Assembly: GCA_020853025.1 (NCBI GenBank)
Contig: JADYZP010000063.1
Location: 97,335 to 161,334, forward strand
From: Burkholderiales bacterium
Lineage (GTDB): Bacteria; Pseudomonadota; Gammaproteobacteria; Burkholderiales; Casimicrobiaceae
Length of the DNA: 64,000 nucleotides
Direction of reading: 5' to 3'
In this document: positions 39,582 to 49,473 of the stretch, piece after piece
Layout of the letters: each line of letters begins with the position of its first letter
Numbering within the stretch: position 1 is the first letter of the stretch
The notes under the pieces: generated by a model
What the model saw: the letters and a program-made list of their open reading frames with translations, nothing else
What the model was told of the DNA's origin: nothing
Databases searched by the model: none
Translations under genes and position numbers: made by a program

Positions 39582-40262
39582 TCACGCGCGCGGCGTGCCG
39601 TGGATGCCGGCCAACGGCGCGCGGCGCAGGAACGCCGAGTCGCGGCCGAGGATGAACTTGACCAGATCCTCGAGGATCGGCTCCTCGATGTGCTGGCTGT
39701 GGAACTCGAGGCTGACGCGGTCGAAGCGGTCGACGTTGACCAGCGGCACGGTCACCAGCCCGCTCTGGTAATCGACGTAGAACGACACCTTGGCGGGAAT
39801 CGCCGGCGGCACCGAGATCACGCACTTGCGCACAACACCCGACGCATCCTCGATGCGCCGGCACGTGTACTGCAGGCCGGCATCGTCGAGTGCTTTTTCC
39901 GCCATCGCCACGCCGCCGGGGGCGACCTCGATGTTGAGCGGGCGCGCCGCCGCGATTTCGTAGTAGATGTTGATTTCGTCGAGTACCGGGAAGCCGACAA
40001 TCCGCCGCTCGTGCTGGCCGACGTAACCGCGGCCGAACTTGGTTTCCTCGAACACCAGTCCGTGGCCAACGTCGAAGCGGTGCGCGATCGGCGGCTTGAC
40101 GCCATCGAGGTACGAAAAGGCCTTGTCGAGCCAAGTGTAGGCGACGCGCAGGCGCTTGTTGATCTGCTCGAAGCCTTCGACGTCGGAATGCGTATGCTCG
40201 GAGGTGCGCGCCGCCTCGTACTGGCCGCGCAGTTCATCGAGAATCGAGGGCGAGGTAGACAT
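39582..40262 (-). CDS. orphan protein of the kinase/radical-SAM cluster
   Basis: A 226-residue soluble protein that I cannot place in any family. It opens with a helical segment (about 5-60), then a beta-rich middle (HRFDVGHGLVFEETKFGRGYVGQ and onward) and a C-terminal alpha/beta part (ISVPPAIPAKVSFYVDYQSG). Start ATG at 40262 is supported by GGAG 9 nt upstream; a GTG 15 nt before it is less likely. It sits 62 nt after the Ser/Thr kinase gene and 13 nt before the protease gene. It could be a kinase substrate; that is only inference. Confidence 0.7.
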   Translation of the reverse strand: MSTSPSILDELRGQYEAARTSEHTHSDVEGFEQINKRLRVAYTWLDKAFSYLDGVKPPIAHRFDVGHGLVFEETKFGRGYVGQHERRIVGFPVLDEINIYYEIAAARPLNIEVAPGGVAMAEKALDDAGLQYTCRRIEDASGVVRKCVISVPPAIPAKVSFYVDYQSGLVTVPLVNVDRFDRVSLEFHSQHIEEPILEDLVKFILGRDSAFLRRAPLAGIHGTPRA

Positions 40263-40324
40263 GGCGTCGGACTCCACTGGGGGCGCCGCACCGGTGCGAG
40301 GCCGGTACGGGCAGGGCGATCATT

Positions 40325-42898
40325 CTAATGCGAAGCGCGGTCCGTGCCGCGGTCCTCGGCCGAATCGTTGCGCAGGAACGTGCGCGCGTGCAGCCCGAAC
40401 AGCCGCAGCCTGGAAAGCGCGGTTTCGGTGGCCTGATAGCCGACATACCAGCGATAACCGATCGCCAGCGCTACTCCGGCGAGCACCAGCAGAAAAGCGG
40501 CCGGTACGCGCAGCACCAACGCAGCACCCAGGATCGCCAATCCGGCGACCAGCCGCTGCGGCGTCAGGAAGATCGCGTTGACGCCATGGATTTCCTCGGT
40601 CTCGGCGAGCGCGCGCTGCGCCGAAAGACCCAGCGACGACAGCTTTTCGGTTACGCGGCGCAGGCCATCGAAGTCGGCGTCGGTGGTGCCCGAGCGCAAC
40701 ACGCCGTTGCACGCCTGCTGGAAACCGTTGAAACCATCGAGCAGCTGCGACACCGTCGCGGAAGACAGGTCCTCGTCGCCGGTCGGCGCCAGCGCGATCA
40801 ATTCGGACAGCGATGCGCGCAGTGCGTCCTTCGCCTCGTCGAAGCTGCGCGCACGCGCATCGGCGCTGGCCGCCTGCCGACGCGCCTCCATCGCGGCGTC
40901 GTCCCGCGCCTCCGGCAGCAGCAGTCGCGCCGCGACGACGCCCACTAGGTCGGCCTGCGCCTGCTCCCAGAACGATTCGAACCACGGACACGATCCGGCA
41001 AGTTGCGCGAAGCCCGCCGCCACTTCGCCGCGCAGCGCGTCGACGTAGGACGCGTCGTCGAGTGCCAACAGCAGCGCTCCGTTGACCGTGCGCTGCGGCG
41101 GCAGCGCGAGCTTGCCGGTGGCCACATAGACGACGTCGTCGTAGCTGACCGCACGGCCGCCGCCCGAGCCGCCGACCTCGCGCGCCTGGCTGCGCCAGGC
41201 CGCCTCGGCCCGCTGAACGCCTTCCCAGCGCGCGACAAAATCGTTCCACGCTTCGCGCCAGCGCGCATCGAGCGTGCGCAGCGCATCGTGTCCGGCTGCG
41301 GCGTAGATTGCGAGCACGCCGTCATCCCACAGCGAACCGAGCCAGGCCTGCGCCCCTTCACCGTCGTTCGCGGCCGCCCGCGCGGCGGCCAGCACCGCGT
41401 TCTCGCTCACCGGCGCGCCGCGCCACACCGGCGGCAGGTCGGGCGCCGCAGCCAGCAGGAAGTGCAGCAGCCGTGCGTCGTCGCTCATCCCCTTCAGGTC
41501 CTGCAGGTCGCGCAGCATGCGTACCAGGTTGTAGGCGTGTAGCTCGTTCTCCAGCCAGCGTGCGACCTGACCTCTGGCCAGATCGCGGCGGCCATCGTCC
41601 CAGTGCCGGGCCAACGCCAGCGCCAGCTCGGCCCGCGTGGTCGCTTCGGTCTTGCCGAAGCGATACGGCCGCACGGCGCCGACTGCCGTCTCCGCCTCGT
41701 CGGCCACGGTCAGCGTCGCGTCGGCGGCGAGCCAGCGTTCCACCTCGGCGCCGCCCCAGCGCCGCTTGGGGTCGCGCAGGAGAAGGCCGCGGCAAAGCAA
41801 GCGCAATTCGTCGTCGTAAACGCCGCGCACGTCGATCGGCCGCGTGGCCAGCTGGAGGTTCATCACCTGCTCGGTCAGCCCGTCGAAGGGATGGCGGCCG
41901 CTGGCTGCCTCGAGGGCGATCATCCCCAGCGACCACCAGTCGGCCTTGGCGTCGAGCACGCCGGTCAGCACCTCGGGCGCCGCGTACTTGGTGGTGCGCG
42001 CGGCGGTGGTGAAGTGCTGCGTGGCCACCGACAGCGACGCGATACCGAAGTCGGTCAGCGCGAGTTCCAGCGGCGACACCTGCCGGATCAGCACGTTCTC
42101 GGGCTTCAAGTCGCGATGCAGGATCCGCTGCGCATGGATGCCGTTCAGCGCGTCGGCAATTTCCCGGACGATGCGCTTCACGTCCGACTTCGGCAGCGGC
42201 CCGGAGCGCAGCAGCGCTTCCAGTGTGCCGCCCGGGATGTATTCGAGCAGCTCGTAGGCTGCGCCGTCGGAGGTGCCGTGCGCGAGCACGCGCACCACCG
42301 CGTCGCCAACCGATTGCGCGAGGACGTCGAGCAGCCGGAAGTCCGGTGCGATGCCTCTTCGATACAGCTTGGCCACGCGGCGCTCGCCGCTGCGTACGTC
42401 GACGACGAGCAAAATGTCGGCCTCGCTGCCCGTTGCGGGGAACACGTCGACGACGCGGTAGTCGTCGCGCAGTGCCGAAGGCAGCGGCCGCGCACCGGCC
42501 ACCGCAGACGATGGCGCGGCGAGCGGCCGATTGCAGTAGACGCAGCGCTGACCTCCTGGCGGATTCGGCTGTGCGCAGTCGGCGTAGGGGCAGACGATGC
42601 TCGCGGAGGGGGCGGCATCCGGCGTGGAGGGAGCGGTATTCGCGTCAGCGCTTTCGCCTGCAGGTAGCGCACGCTCCGGTGCTGCCACCGCGAATGCGGC
42701 AAGGTCGGTGGCCGCCGCAGGTGCCGACGATGCATCGGCATTCGCAACAGGCGCGTGTTTCAGCGAGAAATCGACGCCCGCGAGCGAGGCGCCGCAGCCG
42801 CAGCGCGCGCGCTCCGGCGGGTTCTCGCTTTCACAGACAGGACAGATCCGGACGTACTCTTTGGCCACGAGGCCGACTCTACCTGCGCCACGAGACAT
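40325..42898 (-). CDS. zinc-ribbon Ser/Thr protein kinase with C-terminal membrane anchor
   Basis: An 857-residue kinase. Two zinc ribbons lie at the N-terminus (Cys19-X2-Cys22 with Cys33-X-Cys35, and Cys103-X4-Cys108 with Cys119-X2-Cys122). The protein kinase domain spans about 145-400: Lys177 (VAKLY), HRDLKPEN (261-268), DFG (283-285) and the APE-like YAAPEVL. A long helical region follows (about 420-770), then a hydrophobic pair near 784-816 and a short cytoplasmic tail. The kinase looks catalytically intact. The ATG at 42898 overlaps the radical SAM gene by 20 nt; a GTG at 42868 with AGGTAGAG upstream is an alternative start. Related Zn-ribbon kinases occur in other bacterial stress systems. 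Confidence 0.85.
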   Translation of the reverse strand: MSRGAGRVGLVAKEYVRICPVCESENPPERARCGCGASLAGVDFSLKHAPVANADASSAPAAATDLAAFAVAAPERALPAGESADANTAPSTPDAAPSASIVCPYADCAQPNPPGGQRCVYCNRPLAAPSSAVAGARPLPSALRDDYRVVDVFPATGSEADILLVVDVRSGERRVAKLYRRGIAPDFRLLDVLAQSVGDAVVRVLAHGTSDGAAYELLEYIPGGTLEALLRSGPLPKSDVKRIVREIADALNGIHAQRILHRDLKPENVLIRQVSPLELALTDFGIASLSVATQHFTTAARTTKYAAPEVLTGVLDAKADWWSLGMIALEAASGRHPFDGLTEQVMNLQLATRPIDVRGVYDDELRLLCRGLLLRDPKRRWGGAEVERWLAADATLTVADEAETAVGAVRPYRFGKTEATTRAELALALARHWDDGRRDLARGQVARWLENELHAYNLVRMLRDLQDLKGMSDDARLLHFLLAAAPDLPPVWRGAPVSENAVLAAARAAANDGEGAQAWLGSLWDDGVLAIYAAAGHDALRTLDARWREAWNDFVARWEGVQRAEAAWRSQAREVGGSGGGRAVSYDDVVYVATGKLALPPQRTVNGALLLALDDASYVDALRGEVAAGFAQLAGSCPWFESFWEQAQADLVGVVAARLLLPEARDDAAMEARRQAASADARARSFDEAKDALRASLSELIALAPTGDEDLSSATVSQLLDGFNGFQQACNGVLRSGTTDADFDGLRRVTEKLSSLGLSAQRALAETEEIHGVNAIFLTPQRLVAGLAILGAALVLRVPAAFLLVLAGVALAIGYRWYVGYQATETALSRLRLFGLHARTFLRNDSAEDRGTDRASH

Positions 42899-43547
42899 GC
42901 GTAAGGGCGAGTCCGCGGCTGGCGCACAACGTTTCGACCGCGGCCATGTCGCCGCGGCCGGGAATGCCGATCATCCACACGCGCCCGCCCTCGACCGCGG
43001 CCTGCATGCGCTTGCCCTGCCCGTCGGCAGCCGCATCGATGTGCGCCGCGTAGCGTGCGCGCCCTCTTTCGGACAACGCCACCAGCGGCTGGTTGCGCGA
43101 GCCGCGCCATACGTTGCCCTGCGGCAGGTCGTTGACGTAGGGCTCCGGGATGATCGCGTCGAGCAGTGCCAGTATCGCCGCGTGCCTGCGCCGTAACTTC
43201 GACAGCGGGATGCCGCTGTAGCAGAGCAGATCGAAGTCAAGGTGGTCGGCGCGCCGCCATGCAACGAGCGCGGCCAGCAACGCACGCAGTCCGGCCGGCT
43301 GCTCGAAGGGCTCACCCCCACTGATGGTGACGCCATCGAAGCCGCCCGCGGCGACCTTCCTGCACCACGCGAGCACGTCGGAAACGCGAATAGCCTTCGA
43401 CTCGTCCTTCGGCCAGGTGTCCTGCGACACGCAGCCGGGGCAGTGGATCGTGCAGCCCTGCAGCCACAGCCCAATGCGCCGGCCGGGACCCAGCACCGTC
43501 ACCGGCCAGTGCGCCTTGTTGACTTCGAGCGTGATCGAGGCCTTCAT
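42879..43547 (-). CDS. radical SAM protein of the NrdG-like/4Fe-4S single-cluster type, unassigned function
   Basis: A 222-residue radical SAM enzyme. The cluster motif is Cys32-X3-Cys36-X2-Cys39 (CTIHCPGC), preceded by GLWLQG and followed by a VTISGGEPFEQ motif that binds SAM. It is similar in outline to the activating enzymes of anaerobic ribonucleotide reductase, but no NrdD-like gene is present and the reductase here is a class II enzyme, so that role is unlikely. It lies between a kinase and a AAA+ ATPase and is co-oriented with both. Substrate unknown. Confidence 0.85.
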   Translation of the reverse strand: MKASITLEVNKAHWPVTVLGPGRRIGLWLQGCTIHCPGCVSQDTWPKDESKAIRVSDVLAWCRKVAAGGFDGVTISGGEPFEQPAGLRALLAALVAWRRADHLDFDLLCYSGIPLSKLRRRHAAILALLDAIIPEPYVNDLPQGNVWRGSRNQPLVALSERGRARYAAHIDAAADGQGKRMQAAVEGGRVWMIGIPGRGDMAAVETLCASRGLALTHVSWRR

Positions 43548-43566
43548 CGTGCGCAGTCCTTCGACC

Positions 43567-45429
43567 TCACTCCAGCACCACCGTCATGATGCGATTGTCG
43601 TCCTCGCGCAGATCGGTCACCTTGATCGAGTCGCGGTCGGCCAACGACAAGCGGAACATCGCGCGCGCCAGCGGATTGACGAAAATGGATTCGAGCTGGT
43701 TGCCGATGCCGCGGCCGCCGTTGGACAGGTTGTCGGTGCACAGGCGACGCAGCCGCTCGCGAACCGCGGCCTCGATGTTCAGGTCGACCTTATGCTCGTC
43801 GCGGACGCGATTGACGACATTGCGCAGCATGCCGTCGAAGATCTGCGCACCGACCTCCGGCGTGATGAAGCCGAAAACGATGATGTTGTCGCCGATGCGG
43901 TTGAGGATCTCCGGCCGCGACAGCCGGAACTTGAAATAGTCCTGGATCGCCGTGCGCACGCGCGTCTCGACCACCTCGTGTGAATCGGACGGCTGCACGC
44001 TCTGCACGCGGCGGCCGTGCTCGTCCTCGACGAAGATGCCGAGGTTCGACGTGAACACCAGGATCGCCTCGGAGAAGTACGCAGTCTCGCCGCGGCCGTC
44101 GGTCAATCGTCCGTCCTCGAGAATCTGCAGGAACTTGTCGAGGATGCGCGGATGCGCCTTCTCGATCTCGTCGAAGAGTACGACGGCGAACGGTTTCTCG
44201 CGTACGGCGTTGGTCAGTTCGCCGCCGGCGTCGTAGCCGATGTAGCCGGGCGGCGCGCCCAGCAGCCGCGCGCCGGTGTGCTCCTCGGCGAACTCGCTCA
44301 TGTCGAAGCGGATGTACGCGCGCTCGTCGCCGAAGATCAGCTGCGTCAGCGTCTTCGCGAGTTCGGTCTTGCCGACGCCGGTGGGCCCCGCGAAGAACAG
44401 CACGCCGCGCGGCCGGTTGCCGGAGGAACGCGCCTGCGCGCCGGTCAGGCCCATCACCGAGCGCATCAGGATGTCGATCGCCTTGGTCACCGCCGGCCGC
44501 TGGCCGCGCACGCGCTCCTCGATGAACGGCAACGCGTCGGCGATGCGCTCGCGCAGGTAATCCTTCTTCCACGGGTTCTCGGTGACGCCGACCTTGTAGC
44601 ACTGGACCGCGTCGTCGATGTCGCGAAAGCCGATCCCCTGTCGATCGGCAAGCTGCGCGATGTCGGCCATCGCGACCAGCGGCAGGCCGTCGGTCATCTG
44701 CGCGAAGTCGCGCGCGAATTTCACCTTGGCATCTTCGGCGCCCGCTTCGTGGCCGGTGAAAAGGTTGCCCAGGTGACGCGCGGCCTCGAGCCGCGTCTCG
44801 TAGTCGGGCAGCCCCAGCGTCAACAGCGCGACGCGCGTGGAATCGAGCGACAGCCACGACGGCAGGTCCTGCCCGCGGTTGACCAGCCACAACACCGGAT
44901 TGAAGCACGCCTTGCCGATGGCGGTCGCGATGTCGGCACCCTTGGGCACGATCGGATGCGCGGTCAGCGAAATGCGTTCGGCGGCGACGAAGAATCGATG
45001 CTCGTTGGCGTCGAGATGGTCGGGCTGCCGCGTCAGGCGCGACGCGAAGTCGACGACCAGTGCGCAACGCGCCTCGCGCTGCGCCGCCACCTTGCGCATC
45101 ACGCCGACCAGGTTCTCGAGGCTCATCGGCATCACGCCGTCGGCGAGCTTCAGCTCGAACAGTTGCGTGGCGAGCTCGACCGCGGCCGGTTCGTTCGGAT
45201 ACGGCCGCAGGCCCTCGACCGGGTCGAACACCAGCAGAAATCGATAGTCGAGCTGCGACAGGTGCGCCCACAGGCAGCGCAGCAGCGGTGCCAACGTCGT
45301 GCCCTGCTCGTAAGGCGTGAGGAAACTGTCGCGAATGTTGCCGGCAACGACGAACTGCGAGCGGATCGGCAACAGCCGCTTCAGGTCGCCGATCCAGCGC
45401 GGGCTGTTGTCCACCGCGCTCAAGGCCAC
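43567..45429 (-). CDS. ClpB-type AAA+ ATPase with divergent N-terminal module
   Basis: A 620-residue protein. The C-terminal half is a canonical ClpA/B D2-type AAA+ domain: Walker A GPTGVGKT (348-355), Walker B VVLFDE (416-421), sensor-1 Asn462 and arginine finger Arg511 (LNRIG), with a small C-terminal ClpB_D2-type domain. The N-terminal half (about 20-280) looks like a degenerate AAA-like domain lacking a Walker A, with LLVFDPVEG and VVDFASRL strands. The GTG at 45429 is chosen because the upstream coiled-coil gene stops at 45420, a 10-nt overlap. A TTG at 45423 is possible. Confidence 0.82.
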   Translation of the reverse strand: MALSAVDNSPRWIGDLKRLLPIRSQFVVAGNIRDSFLTPYEQGTTLAPLLRCLWAHLSQLDYRFLLVFDPVEGLRPYPNEPAAVELATQLFELKLADGVMPMSLENLVGVMRKVAAQREARCALVVDFASRLTRQPDHLDANEHRFFVAAERISLTAHPIVPKGADIATAIGKACFNPVLWLVNRGQDLPSWLSLDSTRVALLTLGLPDYETRLEAARHLGNLFTGHEAGAEDAKVKFARDFAQMTDGLPLVAMADIAQLADRQGIGFRDIDDAVQCYKVGVTENPWKKDYLRERIADALPFIEERVRGQRPAVTKAIDILMRSVMGLTGAQARSSGNRPRGVLFFAGPTGVGKTELAKTLTQLIFGDERAYIRFDMSEFAEEHTGARLLGAPPGYIGYDAGGELTNAVREKPFAVVLFDEIEKAHPRILDKFLQILEDGRLTDGRGETAYFSEAILVFTSNLGIFVEDEHGRRVQSVQPSDSHEVVETRVRTAIQDYFKFRLSRPEILNRIGDNIIVFGFITPEVGAQIFDGMLRNVVNRVRDEHKVDLNIEAAVRERLRRLCTDNLSNGGRGIGNQLESIFVNPLARAMFRLSLADRDSIKVTDLREDDNRIMTVVLE

Positions 45430-46757
45430 CCGTGTGCGCGCGGAGCCTGGCGCGGCCGGGTCGCCTCGCCATCGGCTTCGTCGGCGCGTGCGGGCAGGCC
45501 CGCGCCGTCGACGACCTGCACCGGCACCTCGCCGGCTTCGAGGCGCCGCGTGACGTCGAGTTCGAGGCCGCGCGCGGCGAGCGTTTCCAGCAAGCGCGGA
45601 AACTCCGCGCACCAGCGATCCTCGGCCAGCGCATCCTGCCGCCTTCGCTCCGCAGTCTCCTCGTCGCCCTTCGCACGCACGACGTTGAAATTGGTCGTGT
45701 GCTCGCGCGGGTCGACGCGCAGCCGCACGTAGTAGCTGTCCCAGCCCTCGCGCCGAAAATGCACGGTACCGCCTTCGGCGAACAGCGTGGCCTCGATGTC
45801 GTCGACTTCGTAGCCCAGGTCGCGCAACGATTCCTGCAACACCAGCGCGGCGGCGGCCTGCGTCTCCTGCTCGCGGTCGGCGGCGGCGATGTCGAGTGCT
45901 GTTTGCGCCGCGTCGAGCAACGCGGTGTCCAGCCGCTGCACACCGGCCGCGACGTGTTCGAGCGCGCGCAGCAGCGGCGCCGGAGCGTTCTCGGGCAGTT
46001 CATCGAGCAGGCGCTTGGCCTGTGCGCTTTCTTCGACCTGCGCGGCCTGCGCCTCACGCTGCCGTTGGACGGCCAGGCGTAATTCGGAGGCCAGCGCCTC
46101 CGCGCGCTCGATTGTCGGCGCCATGACGATCGCCCTTGCCAGCGCTTCAAGTTCCGGCGGCAGCGTGGCGCCGTCCACCCGTTCGAGCCTGGAAAGCACG
46201 CGCGCGGCGGTCTGCCGGAAGCGTTCGGCTTCGGCGGCGGCGAGTCCCGATTGCATCTGCCGCTGCAGCACGTACGCCGACAGCACGTCGTCGATACCGG
46301 GCGTCGCCGACACGGCACCGAGCACCGCACGCACATGATCGCTGGCGGCGCCGCCGATGCCGGCGAGCAGCGTCTCCATCTCGCGCACCGCCGCCTCCAA
46401 CAGGCGAAGATGCTCGCTCCACGCCGCGTCGTCGTCGCCCGCCGGCGCCGCCGGAACTTCGGCCGGCATGCGCTGTGCCAGGCCGGGCTCTTTCGCGGCC
46501 AACGAATCTCCGAGCGAGCGCAAGTGCGACAGGCGCGCCGCCTGCCTCGCCGCCTCGCCGCGTACCGCGGCGATCCGCTCCAGGCGTGCGTTGCGCTGCC
46601 CGGAGCGTGCCTCACCGAGCATGCGTTCGCGCTCACGCAGTTGCGCGAGCACCTGGCCGTATTCACAGCGCATCGCGCGCGCCTCGGCAAGTGCGCGCGC
46701 CGACAGCACGAGCACGCCGTGGACAATCACATAGCCTGCGGTGATGGGGCCACTCAT
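45420..46757 (-). CDS. coiled-coil protein of the AAA+/kinase cluster
   Basis: A 445-residue protein, mostly long Ala/Glu/Arg-rich helices. Coiled-coil stretches lie at about 20-90, 170-310 and in a region with heptad patterns (ALASELRLAVQRQREAQAAQ). A C-terminal globular part (about 325-420) is beta-rich (GTVHFRREGWDSYYVRLRVD). No enzyme motif. It is the first gene of the cluster and is coupled to the AAA+ ATPase. It may be the scaffold or substrate that the ATPase remodels. Confidence 0.78.
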   Translation of the reverse strand: MSGPITAGYVIVHGVLVLSARALAEARAMRCEYGQVLAQLRERERMLGEARSGQRNARLERIAAVRGEAARQAARLSHLRSLGDSLAAKEPGLAQRMPAEVPAAPAGDDDAAWSEHLRLLEAAVREMETLLAGIGGAASDHVRAVLGAVSATPGIDDVLSAYVLQRQMQSGLAAAEAERFRQTAARVLSRLERVDGATLPPELEALARAIVMAPTIERAEALASELRLAVQRQREAQAAQVEESAQAKRLLDELPENAPAPLLRALEHVAAGVQRLDTALLDAAQTALDIAAADREQETQAAAALVLQESLRDLGYEVDDIEATLFAEGGTVHFRREGWDSYYVRLRVDPREHTTNFNVVRAKGDEETAERRRQDALAEDRWCAEFPRLLETLAARGLELDVTRRLEAGEVPVQVVDGAGLPARADEADGEATRPRQAPRAHGWP

Positions 46758-46822
46758 GGCATTGAGGTCGTCGTCGTGCGCAAGGCGGCAGTGTGGTTGG
46801 TCGGCAGCAAGGAACCGAAAGA

Positions 46823-46978
46823 TTAGCCGATTTCTCCCGCGAACGGCGCAGCGATGATCGCCGCCGCTTGCCGGTGGACGCCGAAGCGGACGATGACCGC
46901 GGCGGCGGCCTCGACAAGCATGCGCTCGTTGCGGTCGGCGAGCGAAGGCATGCAGTCGAGCGTCCGGAACGACAGCAT
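46823..46978 (-). CDS. 51-codon ORF upstream of the coiled-coil gene, uncertain
   Basis: This frame begins MLSFRTLDCMPSLADRNERM with a GAG about 9 nt before the ATG, and ends EIG before the stop, 65 nt before the coiled-coil gene. It has a hydrophobic middle (EAAAAVIVRFGV) and no known domain. It lies in the gap between phosphoketolase and the cluster, on the same strand. It could be a small member of the cluster, a fragment of a lost gene, or a chance frame. Confidence 0.3.
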   Translation of the reverse strand: MLSFRTLDCMPSLADRNERMLVEAAAAVIVRFGVHRQAAAIIAAPFAGEIG

Positions 46979-46995
46979 CGGACCCGACTCGACGT

Positions 46996-49473
46996 TCAAA
47001 CGTTGTCGGCCGAGGTGCCCTTCCTGCCAGACACCCGCTTCGCGCCGCGCTTTCCGCTCACTGCGCGCGCCGCGGGCCACTGCCAGTCGCGGACCTCGGG
47101 CAGGTCGTCGCCGTAACGCCGTATGTAGTCGTGATGCGCAAGCAGGCGGTTGCGCAGCTCCTGCTTCAGGTAGCCGACGCGGGCACCCAGCTGCGGCAGC
47201 TGGTCGATGACCGCGCCAACCAGATGAAAGCGGTCGAGATCGTTCAACACACACATGTCGAAGGGAGTTGTCGTCGTGCCTTCCTCCTTGAAGCCGCGCA
47301 CGTGCAGGTTGGCGTAGTTGCTGCGGCGGTACGTGAGCTTGTGGATCAGCGTAGGGTAGCCGTGGAAGGCGAACACGATCGGCTTGTCGCGCGTGAACAA
47401 CGCGTCGAAATCGACGTCGGTCAGGCCGTGCGGATGCTCGCGCGGCGACTGCAGCTTCATCAGGTCGACGACGTTGACCACGCGCACGCGAAGTTCGGGC
47501 AGCACCTGCCGCAGGTAGTCCGCGGCGGCGAGGGTCTCGAGTGTGGGCACGTCACCGCAGCAGCCCAGGACGACGTCGGGCTCCGAGTCGCGGTCGGTGC
47601 TCGCCCACTCCCAGATGCTCACCCCGGCGGCGCAATGCCGCACCGCCTCGTCCATCGTCAGCCAGACCGGTGCGGGCTGCTTGCCGGCGACGACGACGTT
47701 GACGTAGTTGCGGCTGCGCAGGCAATGGTCGGTCACCGAAAGCAGGCAATTGGCGTCCGGCGGCAGGTAGACGCGGATGACTTCCGCCTTCTTGTTGACG
47801 ACGTGGTCGAGAAAGCCGGGGTCCTGGTGCGAAAAGCCGTTGTGGTCCTGCCGCCAGACGTGCGAGGAGAGCAGGTAATTGAGCGAGGCGACCGGCGCGC
47901 GCCACGGGATATCGTTGCAGACGTTCAGCCACTTCGCGTGCTGGTTGAACATCGAATCGACGATGTGGATGAACGCCTCGTAGCAGCTGAAAAAACCATG
48001 ACGGCCGGTCAGCAGGTAGCCTTCGAGCCAGCCCTGGCACAGGTGCTCCGATAGCACCTCCATCACGCGTCCGTCCGGTGACAGGCGATCATCGGTGGGC
48101 AGGATCTGCGCGACGAAGCAGCGGTTGGTCACCTCGAGCACGTCCTGCCAGCGATTGGAATTGTTCTCATCCGGGCTGAACAGTCGGAAGTTGCCGTCGC
48201 GCAGGTTCGCCTTCATCACGTCGCGCAGGAACGTGCCCATCACCCGCGTCGCCTCGGCGATGGCAGCGCCCGGTTGCGCGGTGGGCACCGCATGGGCGCG
48301 GAAATCCGGAAGCCGCAATTCCTTCAGCAGCAGGCCGCCGTTGGCATGCGGATTGTCGCTCATCCGCCGCGTACCCTTCGGCGCCAGCGTGGCAATCTCG
48401 GGAAGCAGCGCGCCTTCACGGTCGAACAGCGCTTCGGGGCGATAACTCTTCATCCAGTCTTCGAGCACACGGACGTGTTCGGGCCGGTCCATGTCGCTCA
48501 TCGGCACTTGGTGCGAGCGCCAGTAATCCTCGCATTTCTTGCCGTCGATGAACGCCGGGCAGGTCCAGCCTTTGGGCGAGCGCAGCACGATCATCGGCCA
48601 TGCCGGCCGGCCGGAGAAGCCGCGTGTGCGGGCTGCGTGCTGGATGCGCCGAATCTCGGCGGTGACCGCGTCGAGCGTGGCCGCCATCTGCTGGTGCATC
48701 GATGCGGGCTCGTGTCCTTCGACGAAATGTGGCTGATAACCCATGCCTTCGAGCAGCTTGGTCAGCTCGTCGTGCGGAATACGCGCGAGAAAGCACGGGT
48801 TCGCGATCTTGTAGCCGTTCAGGTGCAGGATCGGCAGCACGGCGCCGTCGCGCACCGGATTCAGGAACTTGTTGCCGTGCCAGCCGGCGGCAAGCGGTCC
48901 GGTCTCGGCCTCGCCATCGCCGACCACCGCCGCGACGATCAGGTCCGGGTTGTCGAAGGCGGCGCCGTAGGCGTGCGCCAGCACGTAGCCCAACTCACCA
49001 CCTTCGTGGATGGATCCCGGCGTTTCCGGCGCGACGTGGCTCGGAATGCCGCCGGGAAAGCTGAACTGCTTGAACAGCTTCTGCATGCCCTCGGCATCCT
49101 GCGTGATGCCATGGTAGCGCTCGGTGTAGGTGCCTTCGAGGTAGGCGTTGGCGACCAGCGCCGGCCCGCCGTGCCCGGGGCCCGCCAGGTAGATGACGTC
49201 GAGATCCTGTTGCGCAATGACTCGGTTCAGGTGCGCGTAGATGAAGTTGAGGCCGGGGGTCGTGCCCCAGTGCCCGAGCAGCCGCGGCTTGATGTGCGCG
49301 CGCTCGAGCGGCCGGCGCAGCAGCGGATTGTCGAGCAGGTAGATCTGACCGACCGAAAGGTAGTTGGCGGCGCGCCACCAGGCGTCGATGCAGCGCAACG
49401 CGTCGGCTGATAGCGGGCCCGCGGGCGTGCGGGAGCGGGAAGGGGTACGGGCAGGCGTTGACTTGCGGGGCAT
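46996..49473 (-). CDS. xfp: xylulose-5-phosphate/fructose-6-phosphate phosphoketolase
   Basis: Phosphoketolase is a thiamine diphosphate enzyme that cleaves xylulose 5-phosphate or fructose 6-phosphate to acetyl phosphate plus an aldose phosphate. The protein is 825 residues. Diagnostic blocks are present: [17 protein letters not shown], the TPP-binding [47 protein letters not shown], and [27 protein letters not shown]. Start ATG 49473 follows GAGGAG with 7-nt spacing. No acetate kinase or phosphotransacetylase gene lies in the window. The flanking cluster appears unrelated. Confidence 0.95.
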   Translation of the reverse strand: MPRKSTPARTPSRSRTPAGPLSADALRCIDAWWRAANYLSVGQIYLLDNPLLRRPLERAHIKPRLLGHWGTTPGLNFIYAHLNRVIAQQDLDVIYLAGPGHGGPALVANAYLEGTYTERYHGITQDAEGMQKLFKQFSFPGGIPSHVAPETPGSIHEGGELGYVLAHAYGAAFDNPDLIVAAVVGDGEAETGPLAAGWHGNKFLNPVRDGAVLPILHLNGYKIANPCFLARIPHDELTKLLEGMGYQPHFVEGHEPASMHQQMAATLDAVTAEIRRIQHAARTRGFSGRPAWPMIVLRSPKGWTCPAFIDGKKCEDYWRSHQVPMSDMDRPEHVRVLEDWMKSYRPEALFDREGALLPEIATLAPKGTRRMSDNPHANGGLLLKELRLPDFRAHAVPTAQPGAAIAEATRVMGTFLRDVMKANLRDGNFRLFSPDENNSNRWQDVLEVTNRCFVAQILPTDDRLSPDGRVMEVLSEHLCQGWLEGYLLTGRHGFFSCYEAFIHIVDSMFNQHAKWLNVCNDIPWRAPVASLNYLLSSHVWRQDHNGFSHQDPGFLDHVVNKKAEVIRVYLPPDANCLLSVTDHCLRSRNYVNVVVAGKQPAPVWLTMDEAVRHCAAGVSIWEWASTDRDSEPDVVLGCCGDVPTLETLAAADYLRQVLPELRVRVVNVVDLMKLQSPREHPHGLTDVDFDALFTRDKPIVFAFHGYPTLIHKLTYRRSNYANLHVRGFKEEGTTTTPFDMCVLNDLDRFHLVGAVIDQLPQLGARVGYLKQELRNRLLAHHDYIRRYGDDLPEVRDWQWPAARAVSGKRGAKRVSGRKGTSADNV

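Noticed and set aside
42879..43547. Assignment of the radical SAM protein as NrdG
   Set aside because: No NrdD is encoded nearby and the window carries a B12-dependent reductase. The family likeness alone is not evidence for that role.
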